Assembly: GCA_964591275.1 (NCBI GenBank)
Contig: CAZQAE010000031.1
Location: 1-57,593, forward strand
Direction: 5' to 3'
DNA: 57,593 nucleotides
From: G963674685 sp964591275
Lineage (GTDB): Bacteria; Lernaellota; Lernaellaia; JACKCT01
In this document: positions 16,936 through 25,845 of the stretch, one piece after another
Numbering within the stretch: position 1 is the stretch's first letter
Layout of the letters: every line of letters begins with the position of its first letter
Program-made: the position numbers and the translations under genes
The notes under the pieces: model-generated
Told to the model about the DNA's origin: nothing
What the model saw: only the letters and a program-made list of their open reading frames with translations
The model's database searches: none

Positions 16936-18924
16936 CTACAGCGCATCAATCTCCGTTGCGACATCGGCGAGCCCAAGATCGACCAGGGCAGCCTTGGTCG
17001 GTTTGGCTGTTTGCGGATCCCACCGCATACCGCGCAGGAAATCTTCGCGCAGGCGATCCACGTCAAGCGTAACGCCTTTCATCGGCCCGGATACAAGCGG
17101 TTCGACCCCGGTGGCGCGGTCGGGAAGTGCATAATCCTTTAGAGGCTGGATTCCGTGCTTGAAGTTGAAGGCCTGACGCAATGCCTGAATGCGTTCGCCG
17201 ATTTGAAGATAATGATCCGGCTCGTGGTCCCAACCGCTTGCCGCATTGAGGTAGGCGATGAGCGGCAGATGTCCGCCCATCTGGACGCCGAACAGACATC
17301 CACCGGCCGCGTTGACCAGTTGCATGAACTTGCTGGCCGCCACCTGCAAAACCCACTTATCGGTCGGATCGTACTTGGATTTCACCAAGGAAATATGCTT
17401 GGTCTTGGGCAATCCCGGAAACATCGAATGCAGCGCGAACAGGTCGATCCATTGATACCCGTGATTGGTGTGTCGTCCCGGCGTTGGCTCCAGCGCATAA
17501 CTGACGGCGAATCCCGGATCGAAGCGCGAATCGTGCATGGGAAGTTCCTGGCCGCCGGCGTGCATGGCATAGCGCCCGGAGTCCTTGCCAATTTTCTGTG
17601 CCGCGACTTTCACCCCGTCGGCCAGTAAATCGCCGATGCCTTCACGGGCGATCATCATTTTGATCAAAACGGTGATCGCCTCGGCATTTCCCCACGTGAG
17701 ATCGAGGCCGCCGACATCGTCTTTGGACAGTACGCCCTGCTCAATGCATTCGATTGCAAACGCCACCGCGCCGCCAGCCGAGATAGTGTCCATCCCGGCG
17801 CGATTGAGCAGGTCATTCAAGTTGAAGAGGGTTTCGATGTCGTTGTTGAGCAGCAATGAGCCCAGGGCGCTGGTGGTTTCGTATTCGGGTTTGTGGCTGA
17901 CGCCGCCGCCCTTGAGTGTAACTTCGCCTCCGCAACCGAGAGGGCAGGAATAGCAGTTGTACTTTTTGGTTTCGCGATCGATGATTTTTTGCGGGTTTAG
18001 TTTGCCCGCGTGGGTGCCGACGGGAAAATCCTTGGTTCCCGATCCTTTCCAATTCTTGACCGGTGAGTCGCCGTTTTCCGATGAGGCCACGTTAACGGCA
18101 ATCGTGCCGAACTTTTTCATCACGGTTTTGAACATCTCCGGCGCAACAGCCATATTCACCGGCGAAACCCGCATCACTTTTCCGAAGTTGCTCAGTATAC
18201 CGGCGGACATCACCTTTTCGAGCGCCGCGCCTTTTTTAAACCACTTCATGAAAACCTTGTTCAGTTCTTTAACCTTGGCGGCGTCGTCAGTGTGGATCTT
18301 GGTTTTTCCCGCCAGCACGACGCCCTTGAGTCGTTTGCTTCCCATCACAGCGCCCAGGCCCGAACGCGCCGCGAGGCGTCCGCCGTCGTTGACGATGCCC
18401 GAGATCAAACTGAGCTTTTCGCCCGACTGACCTATTGTGATCGCCCTGGCGCGTTTTTGGCCGGATTCCTCAATCAGCCGCGTTTCGGTTTCAATGGCGT
18501 CCAATCCCCATAAATGAGACGCATCGACCAACTCGATGTTATCGGCGACGATCTTCAAATATACCGGTTTTTTGCTGATGCCTTTGAAAAAGATCGCGTC
18601 ATAGCCTGCGGATTTGATCGCCGGGGCGAAGTTGCCGCCGCAGTTGGAATCTCCCCAACCGCCGGTCAGCGGACTTTTGGCCATGACCATCCATCGGCCC
18701 ATGAACAGAGCACCGGTGCCGCATAAAAAGCCGCTGGTTAAACCGAGGATGTTTTCCTTTCCTAGTGGATCAGCGCCTGCGGGAATGCGGTCGTAGAGCA
18801 AGCGCGCCCCGAGGCCCACGCCGGTTAGGTACGATTCGTACATTTTATCGTCGATTTCCTCGTCCTGAAATGTTCCTTTGCTCAGATCGATCCAAAGAAC
18901 TTTCCCCATAACGGCCTGAATCAT
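16936..18924 (-). CDS. aor: Tungsten-type aldehyde:ferredoxin oxidoreductase (AOR family)
   Basis: AOR enzymes interconvert aldehydes and carboxylic acids with ferredoxin, using a tungsten (or molybdenum) bis-pterin and one 4Fe-4S cluster. The 662 residues cover the three AOR domains. Cluster ligands are Cys324, Cys327 and Cys331 (YNCYSCPLGC) and Cys543 (AAGGCLFG). Glu349 in PEYETTSALG and His455 in MHAGGQELPMHDSR match the active-site region. Pterin-binding stretches include GWGDSNCGGNF and ARSGLGAVMGSKRLK. GGGAG precedes the ATG. It is the last gene of the ten-gene operon, 127 bp after the acyl-CoA dehydrogenase. It could oxidise an aldehyde made upstream, or reduce an acid. BamB of class II benzoyl-CoA reductases (unrelated to the lipoprotein BamB) is in the same family and is not excluded. 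Confidence 0.9.
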   Translation of the reverse strand: MIQAVMGKVLWIDLSKGTFQDEEIDDKMYESYLTGVGLGARLLYDRIPAGADPLGKENILGLTSGFLCGTGALFMGRWMVMAKSPLTGGWGDSNCGGNFAPAIKSAGYDAIFFKGISKKPVYLKIVADNIELVDASHLWGLDAIETETRLIEESGQKRARAITIGQSGEKLSLISGIVNDGGRLAARSGLGAVMGSKRLKGVVLAGKTKIHTDDAAKVKELNKVFMKWFKKGAALEKVMSAGILSNFGKVMRVSPVNMAVAPEMFKTVMKKFGTIAVNVASSENGDSPVKNWKGSGTKDFPVGTHAGKLNPQKIIDRETKKYNCYSCPLGCGGEVTLKGGGVSHKPEYETTSALGSLLLNNDIETLFNLNDLLNRAGMDTISAGGAVAFAIECIEQGVLSKDDVGGLDLTWGNAEAITVLIKMMIAREGIGDLLADGVKVAAQKIGKDSGRYAMHAGGQELPMHDSRFDPGFAVSYALEPTPGRHTNHGYQWIDLFALHSMFPGLPKTKHISLVKSKYDPTDKWVLQVAASKFMQLVNAAGGCLFGVQMGGHLPLIAYLNAASGWDHEPDHYLQIGERIQALRQAFNFKHGIQPLKDYALPDRATGVEPLVSGPMKGVTLDVDRLREDFLRGMRWDPQTAKPTKAALVDLGLADVATEIDAL

Positions 18925-19051
18925 TTTTCATCTCCCTTACGAATTCAGCGACGGCAAATCCGTATTAACGTCCTGATGGTTTTAAGCGTTGCATGGACAC
19001 GGCGTTCAGTGTCCAACATTTCTACTGATATCTCAAGGAAACCCATGCGTT

Positions 19052-20218
19052 TTAAGCACCCGACTTTTGATTGAAACGGCGTGCGAAAAGGATTGACGCC
19101 ATCGTAATTCGCAGCATTTGCACGGTGCCGCCGGCCACACGCCAAGCCAATGCATCGCGGTGCATACGCTCCAAAGGGAACTCGCAGCTATAGCCGTAGC
19201 CGCCTAATATCAGCATCGCCTCGTTGGTGACGTCGGTCACCATCTCATTGGCGAAGCACTTGCCCATCGCCGACTCGTACATCGACGGGAACCCGCGTCC
19301 AGCCCCAATGGCGGCGCGGTAAACCAGTAAGCGCGCGGCATCAAGCTTCATGGCCATATTGACGATTTTGAATTGGATGTCCTGAAACTCGCAGATCGGC
19401 CGCCCGAAAGCCTCGCGTTCGGTGGCGTATTTCCGCGCCTCCTCCAGCGCGCCCCCGGCTACGCCCAGGCACATCGCTGCATTGCCGCACCGCTCCAGGT
19501 CGAAAGTCGTCATCAATTCCTTAAACTGACCGGGTTGTATGACGATATTTTCCTTTGGCACCGGCACATCTTCGAAAACCAGGTCGCAGGAAGGCATGCC
19601 GCGCAGTCCCATAAATTTTTCCTGGTTGCCGAAAGTGAAACCCGGCGCACCCTTTTCGACGATCACAGCGCCGATGCCGCCGTAGCCTGGTTTGTCGCCG
19701 AAGCGGCAATAGACAAAATAATGACTGGCTTCCTCGCCTCCGGTGATGAAGGTCTTGCGTCCGTTAAGCCTGTAATTGTCGCCATCGGGCCTAAGGCGTG
19801 TTGTCAGCGATACAAGATCCGAACCTGAACCCGGCTCGGTCATGCACACCGACACGCTGAGATGGCCCTTGCATACGCCGGGAATGATCTTTTTCTTTTG
19901 CTGCTCAGTGCCGAAATTGTTAATCACCTTCACCGGCCCGACGTTCGACTCGAACACCGGCGCGGCGATCATGGGACTGAACTTAGCCAGTTCCTCGATG
20001 GCTATGACCGCGTTGATTCCCGGCTGACCGCCGCCGCCGTACTCGGGCGACAAGGTCATGCCGGTCAGGCCCAACTCGGCGAATTTGGTCATCAAGTTAC
20101 GGGGAAATTCTCCAGTGCGGTCGATCTCAACGGCCAGTTCCTTAAAATTCTCACGTCGGCCCATATTGCGCAGCATATCGACCAGTTGTTGCTGCTCGTC
20201 GCTCAAGGTAAAATCCAT
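19052..20218 (-). CDS. Acyl-CoA dehydrogenase family flavoprotein
   Basis: This FAD enzyme introduces a double bond next to the thioester of an acyl-CoA. The 388 residues match the family: N-terminal helices (MDFTLSDEQQQLVD), the FAD-binding CMTEPGSGSD near residue 125, FITGGEEASHY in the middle domain, then the C-terminal helices with REAFGRPICEFQDIQFK and LGGYGYSCEFPLERMHRDA. The usual catalytic Glu just before the GT motif near the C-terminus is replaced: the sequence reads RVAGGTVQM, with Gly363 at that place. Some family members keep the base elsewhere, on a preceding helix, so activity is still possible. GAGAGGA precedes the ATG. It lies 12 bp after the MmgE/PrpD gene. Confidence 0.92.
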   Translation of the reverse strand: MDFTLSDEQQQLVDMLRNMGRRENFKELAVEIDRTGEFPRNLMTKFAELGLTGMTLSPEYGGGGQPGINAVIAIEELAKFSPMIAAPVFESNVGPVKVINNFGTEQQKKKIIPGVCKGHLSVSVCMTEPGSGSDLVSLTTRLRPDGDNYRLNGRKTFITGGEEASHYFVYCRFGDKPGYGGIGAVIVEKGAPGFTFGNQEKFMGLRGMPSCDLVFEDVPVPKENIVIQPGQFKELMTTFDLERCGNAAMCLGVAGGALEEARKYATEREAFGRPICEFQDIQFKIVNMAMKLDAARLLVYRAAIGAGRGFPSMYESAMGKCFANEMVTDVTNEAMLILGGYGYSCEFPLERMHRDALAWRVAGGTVQMLRITMASILFARRFNQKSGA

Positions 20219-20230
20219 GAAAGTTCCTCT

Positions 20231-21598
20231 CTATATCATCTGAATCAGGGTTTTGAGATCATCGCAAGCGTCCAGGTCGAGCGTGGCGGCGGCGATTCCG
20301 TTTGCGCGATCACGTTTTTCCGGCGGAGCGAAACGAAGCAGCTTGGCTCTCAGGTCCTCGAAGGTCATCGGATCGCGCGGATCGCCCTTGGGCGTGTCGA
20401 TCTGACGCTTGATTGTTTGTCCGCCCCTCAGTTTGATTTCGACGCGGCTCGCCGTGAACGCTGGGTACATTTCACTCAGTTCCGCGTCCGGCTGCACATT
20501 GACCTTGTTTGCCAGCGCCAATATTTTCGGATCGGCCAGTCGCTTGCGGCGAAACTGGGCAGGACCCATATCGCCGTCGAGCAGGCATGCGGCCACGACG
20601 TAGGGAATCGAAAATTGCGCGCCGACAAAGGAGCTATTCTCATCTACGCCCTTACCCACGGCAATGCCGGCTATCATGTATGTTTTTACATTAATGGATT
20701 CAATGTCCTCGCATGCGAATGATTCTTCGGCCACTAGAGCCAAGGACGCTTGCGCGCTGCCGTGCGTGTGTCGGCAAGCTGTATACGGCTTGAAGTAGAT
20801 GTCGTTGATTGAAAACGATTCGCCGAGGCCGGTAGTGATGACTCCCAGGTTGCGCGTGTTGCCGGTCGTTATTTGCGTGAAGCCGCCGTTGAGGTGAGAG
20901 CCCTCCAGCACGTACGGCGCGCCGGTCACTTCGGCGCCGGCCAATCCAGCCGCCAACAAACCCGCGTCGGCCGCCTGGCCGCCCTGTACAATTTTGGCCG
21001 TGAAACCACCCATTAAGTGCTCGGCCATCGAAAGCGGCGCAAGGTATCCGGCGTTGCCTAACGAATTCAGCATGAGATCGGCATTGTATCCCAGCAATTT
21101 CGCCGCCGCCGCTGCAGCCCCGAACGCGCCGCAAGTGCCGGTGGGTAAAAATCCGCTCAGCGTGTGTTGCGGGTGAATAGACGCGGCGATGCGCCCTGCA
21201 ACCTCGTACCCGATGACGACGGCTTCCAGTAGGCGCTTGCCGTCGAGGTTTAACTGCTCAGCCAACGCCAGCGCTGCAGGGATCACGGCGACGCCAGGGT
21301 GGTTGCCGCCAAATCGCAAACCGTCCTGGGCTTCAAGCGCCTCGCCTGCTGTGCCGTTGAGAAACGCAGCCTGATGCAAACCGGTGGCGAAACCGGCGCC
21401 CAGCACCGTTGCGGTCGGCGGCCCGTTCAAGGTGCGGATGTAGGCGATGATTTTTTGTACGGCCCCGATCTGCAGGGAACCATAGACATTGGCGACGAAA
21501 TCCAGGATGCAGTGTTTTGCCTTTTCCACGGTCTCTGGCGGCAAATCGTCAAACGAGATCGACGCCGCGAACTCGGCCAGCGTTTTCGTTTCATTCAT
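20231..21598 (-). CDS. MmgE/PrpD family protein
   Basis: Family members include 2-methylcitrate dehydratase and cis-aconitate decarboxylase, which remove water or CO2 from acidic substrates. The 455-residue protein has the helical first domain (VEKAKHCILDFVANVYGS, ALEAQDGLRFGGNHPGVAVIPAALA, VVIGYEVAGRIAASIHP, TGTCGAFGAAAAAAKLLG) and the smaller second domain with KPYTACRHTHGSAQASL, where the conserved His residues sit. The ATG at 21598 is preceded by AAAGGA. A GTG at 21628 would overlap the stop of the CoA-transferase gene. In this operon it could dehydrate or hydrate a carboxylated or CoA-bound intermediate. Its substrate cannot be told. Confidence 0.88.
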   Translation of the reverse strand: MNETKTLAEFAASISFDDLPPETVEKAKHCILDFVANVYGSLQIGAVQKIIAYIRTLNGPPTATVLGAGFATGLHQAAFLNGTAGEALEAQDGLRFGGNHPGVAVIPAALALAEQLNLDGKRLLEAVVIGYEVAGRIAASIHPQHTLSGFLPTGTCGAFGAAAAAAKLLGYNADLMLNSLGNAGYLAPLSMAEHLMGGFTAKIVQGGQAADAGLLAAGLAGAEVTGAPYVLEGSHLNGGFTQITTGNTRNLGVITTGLGESFSINDIYFKPYTACRHTHGSAQASLALVAEESFACEDIESINVKTYMIAGIAVGKGVDENSSFVGAQFSIPYVVAACLLDGDMGPAQFRRKRLADPKILALANKVNVQPDAELSEMYPAFTASRVEIKLRGGQTIKRQIDTPKGDPRDPMTFEDLRAKLLRFAPPEKRDRANGIAAATLDLDACDDLKTLIQMI

Positions 21599-21624
21599 GG
21601 GGCGTCCTTTCGTCGGCTTGGGCC

Positions 21625-22425
21625 TCACACATAGCCGCGTCCAACGTAGATACGGATCATTCGGTTCGGATCGAGGATTTCACGCAAGACCCGGATCTCA
21701 TCGGCGCGCGGCGGCTCGGTTTCATGGACGTCATCTGCAACGTTAAGCTTCCAGGGCGTGTTGGCTACGACCTCATCAACGCTTGTGTCGGGATGATAGG
21801 TGTCCAAGTACGCTTCACCGGTGGCTTTGTCGAAACGCATGACAGCCTTGTTGGTGATAATGGCTGAGGGACCAGTGCCGAAAGGCAACCCCCATTTTTC
21901 ACGGGCGCCGGGGCCGTCGATATAACCGGGCGTAGTAATGAAATCGACTTTTTCGGTCAATCGCCGCGTGTCGTGCAGCGCGATGATTAATATTTTTTTT
22001 ACCAGCGAACCGATAGGGTTGGCGCCGCCGCTGCCGGGCAAGCGGCTTTTTGGATTATCGTAATCGCCGATCACGGTTGTATTAATGTTGCCGAACTTGT
22101 CGACCTGACTGCCTGAGAGAAACCCGACATCCACCCAGCCCGCCTGCAGAAACATGCCCATGATTTCCACGAGGCCGCCGATCATCGCGGCGCCGGGATT
22201 GAGGCAGGGGTCGCCAACTGACAGCGCCGGGCGTTTGGGCTGCGCGTCGTAAACACCCGATTCCTGCATTAGCCGTGCGTTGGGTGCGTGGGTATAGCGG
22301 GCGATATTGGCTGACATCGTGGGAAAGCCGGTGCCGACGAGCACGATGTTGTCATCGACGATTTCTCTGGCGCCGCAACAAGCCATCAACTCAGGCTTGA
22401 TGTAATCGTCCACGTGTTCAACCAT
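21625..22425 (-). CDS. CoA-transferase beta subunit (GctB/IpdB-like)
   Basis: With the subunit encoded just upstream this forms a family I CoA-transferase that moves CoA between carboxylic acids. The catalytic glutamate of the family is Glu55 in RLMQESGVYD. The segment GFLSGSQVDKFGNINTTVIG followed by SRLPGSGGANP is characteristic of the glutaconate CoA-transferase and IpdB subgroup. The length of 266 residues fits GctB. AGGAGA lies before the ATG, 36 bp after the alpha gene. In glutarate/glutaconate pathways it activates dicarboxylic acids, and in steroid ring degradation IpdAB is a ring-opening hydrolase, so the exact reaction is open. Confidence 0.9.
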   Translation of the reverse strand: MVEHVDDYIKPELMACCGAREIVDDNIVLVGTGFPTMSANIARYTHAPNARLMQESGVYDAQPKRPALSVGDPCLNPGAAMIGGLVEIMGMFLQAGWVDVGFLSGSQVDKFGNINTTVIGDYDNPKSRLPGSGGANPIGSLVKKILIIALHDTRRLTEKVDFITTPGYIDGPGAREKWGLPFGTGPSAIITNKAVMRFDKATGEAYLDTYHPDTSVDEVVANTPWKLNVADDVHETEPPRADEIRVLREILDPNRMIRIYVGRGYV

Positions 22426-22461
22426 GCTTTTCTCTCCTGCGTTTGTGCATCCCGACGATGA

Positions 22462-23397
22462 CTAATACGAGTAACTGACCGGGTAACTGTAATCGAACCC
22501 GGCCTCCAAACTCTTGAACGCGCCATAGCCCATTTTTTGGATGTAATGTTCGATGTATTTGGTGCGATTGGGCATGCCGTAGACCCATTCATCGAGAAAT
22601 GCTTCGAATCCCTCGACGGTGTTGGAGGCTTCTTTGTAAAGGTTGCCGAACGCGAAATCGACATCGTAAAAGCCAGGCGTATAACCCGGATGCGCGCAAA
22701 ACGGCTCTTCTACAACGGCTGCAACCTTGAAGTCGGGCACAATTGTACGCGAGGGATCCTTGCCGATGATTTCCCGGTCAACCAGCCTCTCGCATGTTAC
22801 GATGACCTTCTTCGCGGCGTTGGCTCCGACTTGACAGTCGCCGCCGATTCCCCACATTTGCGCGTTGCCGTTCTCGTCGGCCTGTTGCACGTGAATGATC
22901 GCCAGGTCCGGGTTCAGCGCCGGAACCAATACGGTTTTTGTTCCGTCAAATGGAGAATCGATCACCTTGAATTTATTGTCGCCCATGAATGATTTGACAT
23001 TGAGCAGATCCGAACCAGCCATGTCTTTAACAGGTACAAAGGGCATGCCCATTGAGCCGGCCATGAGCATCATCGGCAGCGAAAGGTTAGTGTATTCCTC
23101 AACTTCGATCTTATGTGGAATACCCTTTTCCATGCTGCGCCGATAGCACCGCCCCAGCCCGTAAAAACCCAGCGACAAGAAGGTGGCGATAAAGCGTTTG
23201 ACCACGCCGGCCCCTATCATCATGTCGAAATCGTCGGCCGCGTTGGAACGCGTGATGGTCAGGTCCTTCTTTCGTTGCCGGATAATCTCGTGGATTGCGG
23301 CAAAGGGCGTTCGGCAAATGTAGCCGCCGATAAATAGAAAGTCGCCGTCATGGACGTGCTTGTCCACAGCTTGTTTCATAGTCATAACTTTCGTCAT
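22462..23397 (-). CDS. CoA-transferase alpha subunit (GctA/IpdA-like)
   Basis: The 311-residue protein has the Rossmann-like CoA-transferase fold: VHDGDFLFIGGYICRTPFA at the start, ITRSNAADDFDMMIGAGVVKR, then EEYTNLSLPMMLMAGSMGMPF and the later segment LAIIHVQQADENGNAQMWG, in which the HVQxAD-xxGN pattern is diagnostic of the family. It pairs with the beta subunit 36 bp downstream. GGAGGG lies before the ATG. Together they would activate or transfer the acid produced earlier in the pathway, giving a substrate for the acyl-CoA dehydrogenase of the same operon. Confidence 0.9.
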   Translation of the reverse strand: MTKVMTMKQAVDKHVHDGDFLFIGGYICRTPFAAIHEIIRQRKKDLTITRSNAADDFDMMIGAGVVKRFIATFLSLGFYGLGRCYRRSMEKGIPHKIEVEEYTNLSLPMMLMAGSMGMPFVPVKDMAGSDLLNVKSFMGDNKFKVIDSPFDGTKTVLVPALNPDLAIIHVQQADENGNAQMWGIGGDCQVGANAAKKVIVTCERLVDREIIGKDPSRTIVPDFKVAAVVEEPFCAHPGYTPGFYDVDFAFGNLYKEASNTVEGFEAFLDEWVYGMPNRTKYIEHYIQKMGYGAFKSLEAGFDYSYPVSYSY

Positions 23398-23449
23398 TCA
23401 ATCCCTCCAGCGATCCGGCGTTCGTTGTTTTGCGTTTGAAGCAAGTCGC

Positions 23450-25813
23450 TCACGTCTGGTATTCCAAACGTCCGATGATCTCATCCTGGGCTGTCTGGCT
23501 CATGCCGGTAAAGAGCGCCGAATATCCGCTGACGCGTACGACCAGATCGCGGTACTCGTCGGGATTTTGCTGCGCTCTGCGCAATACATCTGAATCAACC
23601 ATGTTGAACTGTACTTGAACGCCGCCTTTATCGAAATATGTCTGAACCAGCGCCTGCAGTGATTCGGATTTCAAGGTGTCGCCGTTAAAGCGCATGTTGA
23701 GGTTCACGCCGTTGTGAATGCGTTCCAGAGGCAGTTTGACAACCGAGTTGAAAATTGCCGTCGGTCCTTTTGTCGCCTGGCCGTTTGACGGAGTGATGCC
23801 GTTGCCCAGGCTGTCGCCGGCAAAGCGTCCATCGGGGCTGGCCCCGGCGAAGGCGCCCATCGCTACGTGGAATCCCACCGAAAATACACCTGGCCAAAAG
23901 CGCCCGCCGCGAAAATTTTCATGGCTCAGAACCTCATCGCAGAAATGCTCGATGACCTTTGCGCCCATCGCATCGACAGCATCATGATCGTTGCCGAATT
24001 TCGGAATTTTGTTGGCCAGGTAAACGCGCACATTCTCGGCCTCGTCCCAGTCTTCGGCGAGGTGATCGACCAGTTCGGCTATGGAAAGCACGCGATCTTC
24101 AAATACGCCTTTTTTGATAGCGTAGAGGCTGTCGACCACGTTGGAAAAACCGATCAGTTCCACGCCGGTCGAGTTGTACACCGCGCCGCCGCGCGTCACA
24201 TCCATGCCTTTGTCTATTGATCCGTTAATCATCGCCGACGCAAAAGGCGAGGGCGCCAATTCGGCGACCGCCTGGTCCAGCGCCGCCATGCCGCGCGCCA
24301 TTTGTTTCATGAAATGCGCCGATTGCGCGCTGTACGCTGTCCACACATCTTCGAATGATGTGAAGGCCGCCGGATCGCCGGTTTCGATGCCGGAAGTGTA
24401 GCCAAAGATATTGTCGACGCCGTTGCTCAGCGCGAGTTCCAGGCACTTGATGCCGCTGAACTGCACGGCGAAAGTCGAACCAAAAGTCTTACCCTGGGCG
24501 TTTGGTTCGAGGCAACCGACAACACCGTAGTTGCGCGCGTCGGTCAGCGTGTGTCCCGCTTTTTGCAGCGAGTCGACTATGACCGGATCATTGAACAGGT
24601 GCAGCAGGACGCCGTCTTTCGTGTACCGGATGGCGCGCTGCACGAATTCCGCCGGTGTGTCCGGCGCCAGGCGCACACCGAAGTTGGGTTGCACGGTTTG
24701 CAGGGCTGCGTAGGCATCCAGGCAGATTGTGCTTAACTCGTTGACGGCGTCGCATCCATCAGGACCAACCCCGCCGACAACGACATTCTGCGTGGTTTTG
24801 CCTTCCGTGCCCTCGCCGCCGGGGATAAACGCTTCTTCCAGGATATTCCAGATTTCATTGGTCTTGAGAAACATTAACGAAAGCAGTTCCTCGGCCTCGT
24901 CGGGCGTGATCGTCCCGGCATCGGCATCGCGGCGGTAGTAGGGATACAAAAACTGATCGATGCGACCGAGAGATATCGAATTGCCGCCTGATTCGATTTG
25001 CGCAACCAGGTGCGCGAAGTAGACCGCTTGCACCGCTTCGTGAAAATTCCTGGGCGGATGCTGTGGCACACGGCGGCACACTTGCGCAATGGAGCGCAAT
25101 TCTTCGGCGCGCCGCAGATCGGTCTCGGCGGCGGCCAACTGCTCGGCGTGGTCCGCGTAACGGTTGGCAAAGCGCGAAACGGCCTGGCAGGAACAAATCA
25201 TCGCCTGGAAAAAGAGACCTTTCTCGCCGTCTTTCTCGTCGGTGGGCAACTCGGACAAGCGTTGCTTGGCTCGGTCGATGATTCCCGACAGCCCGATTCG
25301 CAGCATGTTTTCGTGATCCATCGTGAAATGTCCGACGCCATATGTAATCTCGAGGATCATGGTGAATATGTACTTGTCCATGTCTTCGATCACATCGGGC
25401 GGCGCCAACTGTTCGAAACGCTCCTGCACGGTCTTGCCGTGCCAGAATGGCAAGATATCCTCACGCAGTTCGCGCTGCTGTTCAGGTGTGATAAAACTGC
25501 GTTGCAGTTCTCGGTCGTTGAAAGTTTCAAGGTCGGTTTCGATCCAGCCGATTTTGTTTTCGGGAAATAGCGGCCCGCCTTTGAGTTTGCTGGTGCGGCA
25601 GCCGACGATCAATTCATCATCGCGAATAATGATGCTGATATTGTCCAGAATGTGTGCAAATGCTTTGCTCATACGAGTCAGAGCGTGTTCGTTCCAATGT
25701 TGCTTCATCGCTGCGGTCAGGTAACGCGCCCGTTCGACGCACACTTCACGCGGAGCATCAATGATTCGCTGACGCAGACGCTGAACACGGGCTGAACCTC
25801 GGTTTGCGGGCAT
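23450..25813 (-). CDS. Glycyl radical enzyme of the dehydratase/lyase group, specificity unknown
   Basis: Glycyl radical enzymes open difficult C-C, C-O, C-N or C-S bonds without oxygen. The 787-residue protein has both the PFL N-terminal domain and the C-terminal glycine-radical domain. The radical site is Gly763 in RVSGYSAL. The thiyl cysteine is Cys434 in VVGCLEPNAQGKTFG with Glu436 two residues on, the Cys-x-Glu pattern of dehydratases, decarboxylases and choline lyases. His162 in GVGHFTMDHEN lies where polyol dehydratases keep a histidine. Yet IESGGNSISLGR has Asn where those enzymes have His, and the Asp that follows GKTxG in them is not found (GSTFAV). AGGAGG precedes the ATG. No radical-SAM activase is encoded beside it or elsewhere in the window. 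Confidence 0.93.
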   Translation of the reverse strand: MPANRGSARVQRLRQRIIDAPREVCVERARYLTAAMKQHWNEHALTRMSKAFAHILDNISIIIRDDELIVGCRTSKLKGGPLFPENKIGWIETDLETFNDRELQRSFITPEQQRELREDILPFWHGKTVQERFEQLAPPDVIEDMDKYIFTMILEITYGVGHFTMDHENMLRIGLSGIIDRAKQRLSELPTDEKDGEKGLFFQAMICSCQAVSRFANRYADHAEQLAAAETDLRRAEELRSIAQVCRRVPQHPPRNFHEAVQAVYFAHLVAQIESGGNSISLGRIDQFLYPYYRRDADAGTITPDEAEELLSLMFLKTNEIWNILEEAFIPGGEGTEGKTTQNVVVGGVGPDGCDAVNELSTICLDAYAALQTVQPNFGVRLAPDTPAEFVQRAIRYTKDGVLLHLFNDPVIVDSLQKAGHTLTDARNYGVVGCLEPNAQGKTFGSTFAVQFSGIKCLELALSNGVDNIFGYTSGIETGDPAAFTSFEDVWTAYSAQSAHFMKQMARGMAALDQAVAELAPSPFASAMINGSIDKGMDVTRGGAVYNSTGVELIGFSNVVDSLYAIKKGVFEDRVLSIAELVDHLAEDWDEAENVRVYLANKIPKFGNDHDAVDAMGAKVIEHFCDEVLSHENFRGGRFWPGVFSVGFHVAMGAFAGASPDGRFAGDSLGNGITPSNGQATKGPTAIFNSVVKLPLERIHNGVNLNMRFNGDTLKSESLQALVQTYFDKGGVQVQFNMVDSDVLRRAQQNPDEYRDLVVRVSGYSALFTGMSQTAQDEIIGRLEYQT

Positions 25814-25845
25814 CGGAAGCCTCCTCGTCTTTTTTCGTCACGCCG

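Noticed and set aside
23450..25813. Pyruvate formate-lyase itself
   Set aside because: PFL has two adjacent cysteines in its active site; here a single Cys is followed by x-Glu.
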